The translations under genes were made by a program, and so were the position numbers. Source: an uncultured Bacteriovorax sp. (GTDB taxonomy: Bacteria > Bdellovibrionota > Bacteriovoracia > Bacteriovoracales > Bacteriovoracaceae). From it: 14,578 bases of DNA. This document shows, piece by piece, positions 13,396-14,578 of the stretch. The stretch's first letter is position 1. Each line of letters begins with the position of its first letter. The stretch is taken from NCBI GenBank assembly GCA_946482295.1, contig CAMLRB010000084.1, positions 1 through 14,578 on the forward strand, in the 5' to 3' direction. The notes under the pieces are model-generated. The model did no database searches. It was not told the DNA's origin and was given only the letters and a program-made list of their open reading frames with translations.

Positions 13396-13760
13396 AGTTC
13401 TTGGGCCTTATCATCTATATAATACAAACCCTCAATCTCACCTTTTACTTGGGCCTTTGACTGTAAATTGGAAACGAATTCATCGTTTAAATTCAGTTTT
13501 TCAGCTTCTGCATTTGTCGCCTGAACGATAAAAATCATCCACATTCCCGAGTTGTTTTCTCCGGAGATCGATTGGGTTGTGAAGTTTAAAATTTTATATC
13601 CGCGGTTAATGAACTCGTAGAAGAGCTTATCAAATTGTTTTTCACGGTACCCAGAAGACCTAGCAGGGGGGGCAGGGATGAAGAAGGTAAAACTTTGTAT
13701 TTTAAAGTCGTTGGAGGTCGTTTTTTCGCCTTTAAGGTGGTTTAAAATCCATTTAAACAT
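13392..13760 (-). CDS. Small conserved-looking protein of unknown function
   Basis: 122 residues from the ATG at 13760, chosen because AGGATC lies seven bases upstream; the frame is open to 13799, but that extension has no ribosome site. No signal peptide is evident. The sequence reads as a small alpha/beta domain: strand FTFFIPAPPA, helix KQFDKLFYEFINRGY, strand KILNFTTQSIS, strand MWMIFIVQA, and a charged helical end. The helix-Gly-strand layout is reminiscent of small DUF4177-like domains, but this is a weak impression. It is first in the minus-strand cluster, overlapping the lipoprotein gene by ATGA. Its Shine-Dalgarno AGGAT is the same pentamer displayed in the loops of the divergently encoded small RNA at 13900-13976. 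Confidence 0.65.
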   Translation of the reverse strand: MFKWILNHLKGEKTTSNDFKIQSFTFFIPAPPARSSGYREKQFDKLFYEFINRGYKILNFTTQSISGENNSGMWMIFIVQATNAEAEKLNLNDEFVSNLQSKAQVKGEIEGLYYIDDKAQEL

Positions 13761-13807
13761 AAAGATCCTATGCTTGAACGAGGTACAAATTTGTCTCAAA
13801 TTCTACT

Positions 13808-13813
13808 TTTATA
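13808..13813 (-). promoter_or_regulatory. Possible -10 box of the minus-strand cluster
   Basis: TATAAA on the minus strand lies about 48 bp ahead of the ATG at 13760. No convincing -35 box was found at the right distance, so this is tentative. Confidence 0.3.
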
Positions 13814-13862
13814 ATAACTCAATTTTTAGGGTTTGATGGAAAACTTTACCTACAAAAAAATA

Positions 13863-13893
13863 TTACAACAAAAAATTTAAATACGGTTATAAT
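13863..13893 (+). promoter_or_regulatory. Promoter of the small RNA
   Basis: A perfect TATAAT (13888-13893) sits in an A/T-rich stretch. The best -35 candidate, TTACAA (13863-13868), is 19 bp away, longer than ideal, so an activator or an extended element may be needed. The predicted start is near 13900. Confidence 0.5.
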
Positions 13894-13899
13894 CGTAAT

Positions 13900-13976
13900 T
13901 GTAGGGGACAGGATGTTCTCGACGGATGGCAGGATGCCAGAAAAAATGGGGCCTTTTGCAGGGGGCCCCTTTTTTA
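13900..13976 (+). ncRNA. Candidate CsrA/RsmA-binding small RNA (CsrB/RsmZ-like, minimal)
   Basis: An RNA of about 75 nt is bounded by a TATAAT box and a strong intrinsic terminator, with no plus-strand gene downstream. Hairpin 1 pairs GGGGAC (13904-13909) with GTTCTC (13915-13920), with two G-U pairs. Hairpin 2 pairs TGGC (13927-13930) with GCCA (13936-13939). Both present the same pentaloop AGGAT, inside CAGGATG, which is the repeat motif of E. coli CsrB. A third GGA (13924-13926, in ACGGATG) lies in the linker. GGA in a hairpin loop is the known CsrA/RsmA recognition form, so sequestering that translational regulator is the best inference. With two or three sites it would be smaller than known CsrB/C or RsmY/Z RNAs. 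An unrelated sRNA or a transcribed attenuator remain possible. Confidence 0.6.
13941..13976. terminator. Strong intrinsic terminator, probably bidirectional
   Basis: GGGGCC (13948-13953) pairs with GGCCCC (13964-13969) around a 10-nt loop, followed by six T (13970-13975) on the plus strand to end the small RNA. On the minus strand the same stem is followed by A and six U (complement of 13941-13946), suited to end the serine-protease transcript about 40 nt past its stop. Confidence 0.85.
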
Positions 13977-14010
13977 TTTCAGCTCAAAAAATCGTTTCAA
14001 ATCAAAAAAA

Positions 14011-14578
14011 TTAAGGCCCACAAAAATTAAATTTCATATGCGTCGGCATACGTTTATTTAATTCACAAATGTGTGGTGAAACTGCAGGATAAACATCCCA
14101 GTTTGAAAATACAGTTGCAGCACGTCCTTTAACAACAGCAAAAAGTTTTAATTGATTGTTAAGGGTCATAAAGACAGGCGATCCTGAATCACCTTCTTCT
14201 ACTCTAACAGATGACTGAGACGTAAAATGATTGTTACTCCATTTTACACTGTTAAGATCACCCATTCTTTTTGTATCCATACTCATTGTGCTGAGAAAAT
14301 TTATTGAAACAACTTTTAAAGGGTAATTTGCCAAAGATCGAATCACTTGAGCATGTTCTGCGGGAGTGACTGGAGTTGCAAAATTCATATCAGCCGTTTC
14401 AGGAGTTTCTTCATTCCACCATACGAGTGCAAAATCTTCTGATGGTTCAATGCGTGCACGCTGACCTTGGCGCGAAAATTTATCTTTCAGTGATTGTGGG
14501 AGTTCAATGTTAACGTGTTTGCTGAATTTACTTTTTTGGACGTACCCGATGCGAACTCTTTGACCATCTGGTCTCGTT
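14011..14578 (-). CDS. Trypsin-like (S1) serine protease, C-terminal part (5' end beyond window)
   Basis: 189 codons are visible and the frame is open to the window edge, so the N-terminus with the catalytic His and any signal peptide is missing; the ATG at 14388 is internal. Two of the three triad regions can be read: DFALVWW (the D-x-A-L-V type Asp site) and VEEGDSGSPVF, with Ser in the GDSGSP motif. A following strand pair, KLFAVVKGRA, fits the chymotrypsin fold. The protein ends in NFCGP. S1 proteases outside the cytoplasm cut proteins, and in a putative predator this could serve prey digestion, but that is inference. It points toward the small RNA, sharing the bidirectional terminator. 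Confidence 0.8.
   Translation of the reverse strand, partial: TRPDGQRVRIGYVQKSKFSKHVNIELPQSLKDKFSRQGQRARIEPSEDFALVWWNEETPETADMNFATPVTPAEHAQVIRSLANYPLKVVSINFLSTMSMDTKRMGDLNSVKWSNNHFTSQSSVRVEEGDSGSPVFMTLNNQLKLFAVVKGRAATVFSNWDVYPAVSPHICELNKRMPTHMKFNFCGP

Noticed and set aside
13900..13976. c-di-GMP (GEMM) or other known riboswitch
   Set aside because: The RNA is too short, the conserved GEMM core is absent, and no plus-strand gene follows for it to control.

Overview
The window is a gene-dense stretch of roughly 38% G+C from a Gram-negative bacterium; the presence of LptD and lipoproteins shows an outer membrane. TTG/GTG starts, short overlaps, secreted Cys-rich and lysine-rich proteins of no recognised family, and a low-GC chromosome-like gene set suggest a Bdellovibrionota relative, perhaps the Bacteriovorax/Peredibacter group. 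That assignment is inference from style, not from a marker gene. No tRNA, rRNA, CRISPR, IS or prophage genes were found.

Layout. 1-319: the 3' end of a glycine-rich membrane protein, meeting a STAS-domain gene (316-702, minus) tail to tail. From a shared intergenic region the plus-strand rsmI (810-1646) departs, followed by a class II cyclic-nucleotide phosphodiesterase-like metallo-hydrolase (1727-2491). The latter converges on a large secreted Cys-repeat protein (2488-4749, minus). A second divergent region carries a good sigma70-like promoter for a long plus-strand cluster: folC, lptD, a PabA/TrpG-type amidotransferase, a degenerate TrpF-like protein, surE, and a LysM/M23 NlpD-like peptidase (4879-11184). 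These genes are packed with overlaps or short gaps and mix folate/chorismate metabolism with envelope assembly. The surE-nlpD adjacency echoes the surE-pcm-nlpD-rpoS arrangement of enterics.

The minus-strand cluster 13760-11181 reads: small unknown protein, lipoprotein (ATGA overlap), compact [2Fe-2S] ferredoxin (TTG start inside the lipoprotein gene), DEDDh exonuclease. The last gene (14011-14578, minus) is the C-terminal part of a trypsin-like serine protease.

The largest non-coding gap (13761-14010) is not empty. On the plus strand it holds a TATAAT box, two small hairpins that both present an AGGAT pentaloop within CAGGATG, a third GGA between them, and a strong intrinsic terminator. Together these form a compact RNA of about 75 nt that looks like a minimal CsrA/RsmA-sequestering sRNA (CsrB/RsmZ type). 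This is the most interesting candidate in the window. Other notable signals are a TrpF-like protein that has lost its catalytic residues, a hairpin abutting its start codon, roughly four-fold over-representation of GGCC by hand count, and three of three convergent gene pairs sharing 4-nt overlapping stop codons.
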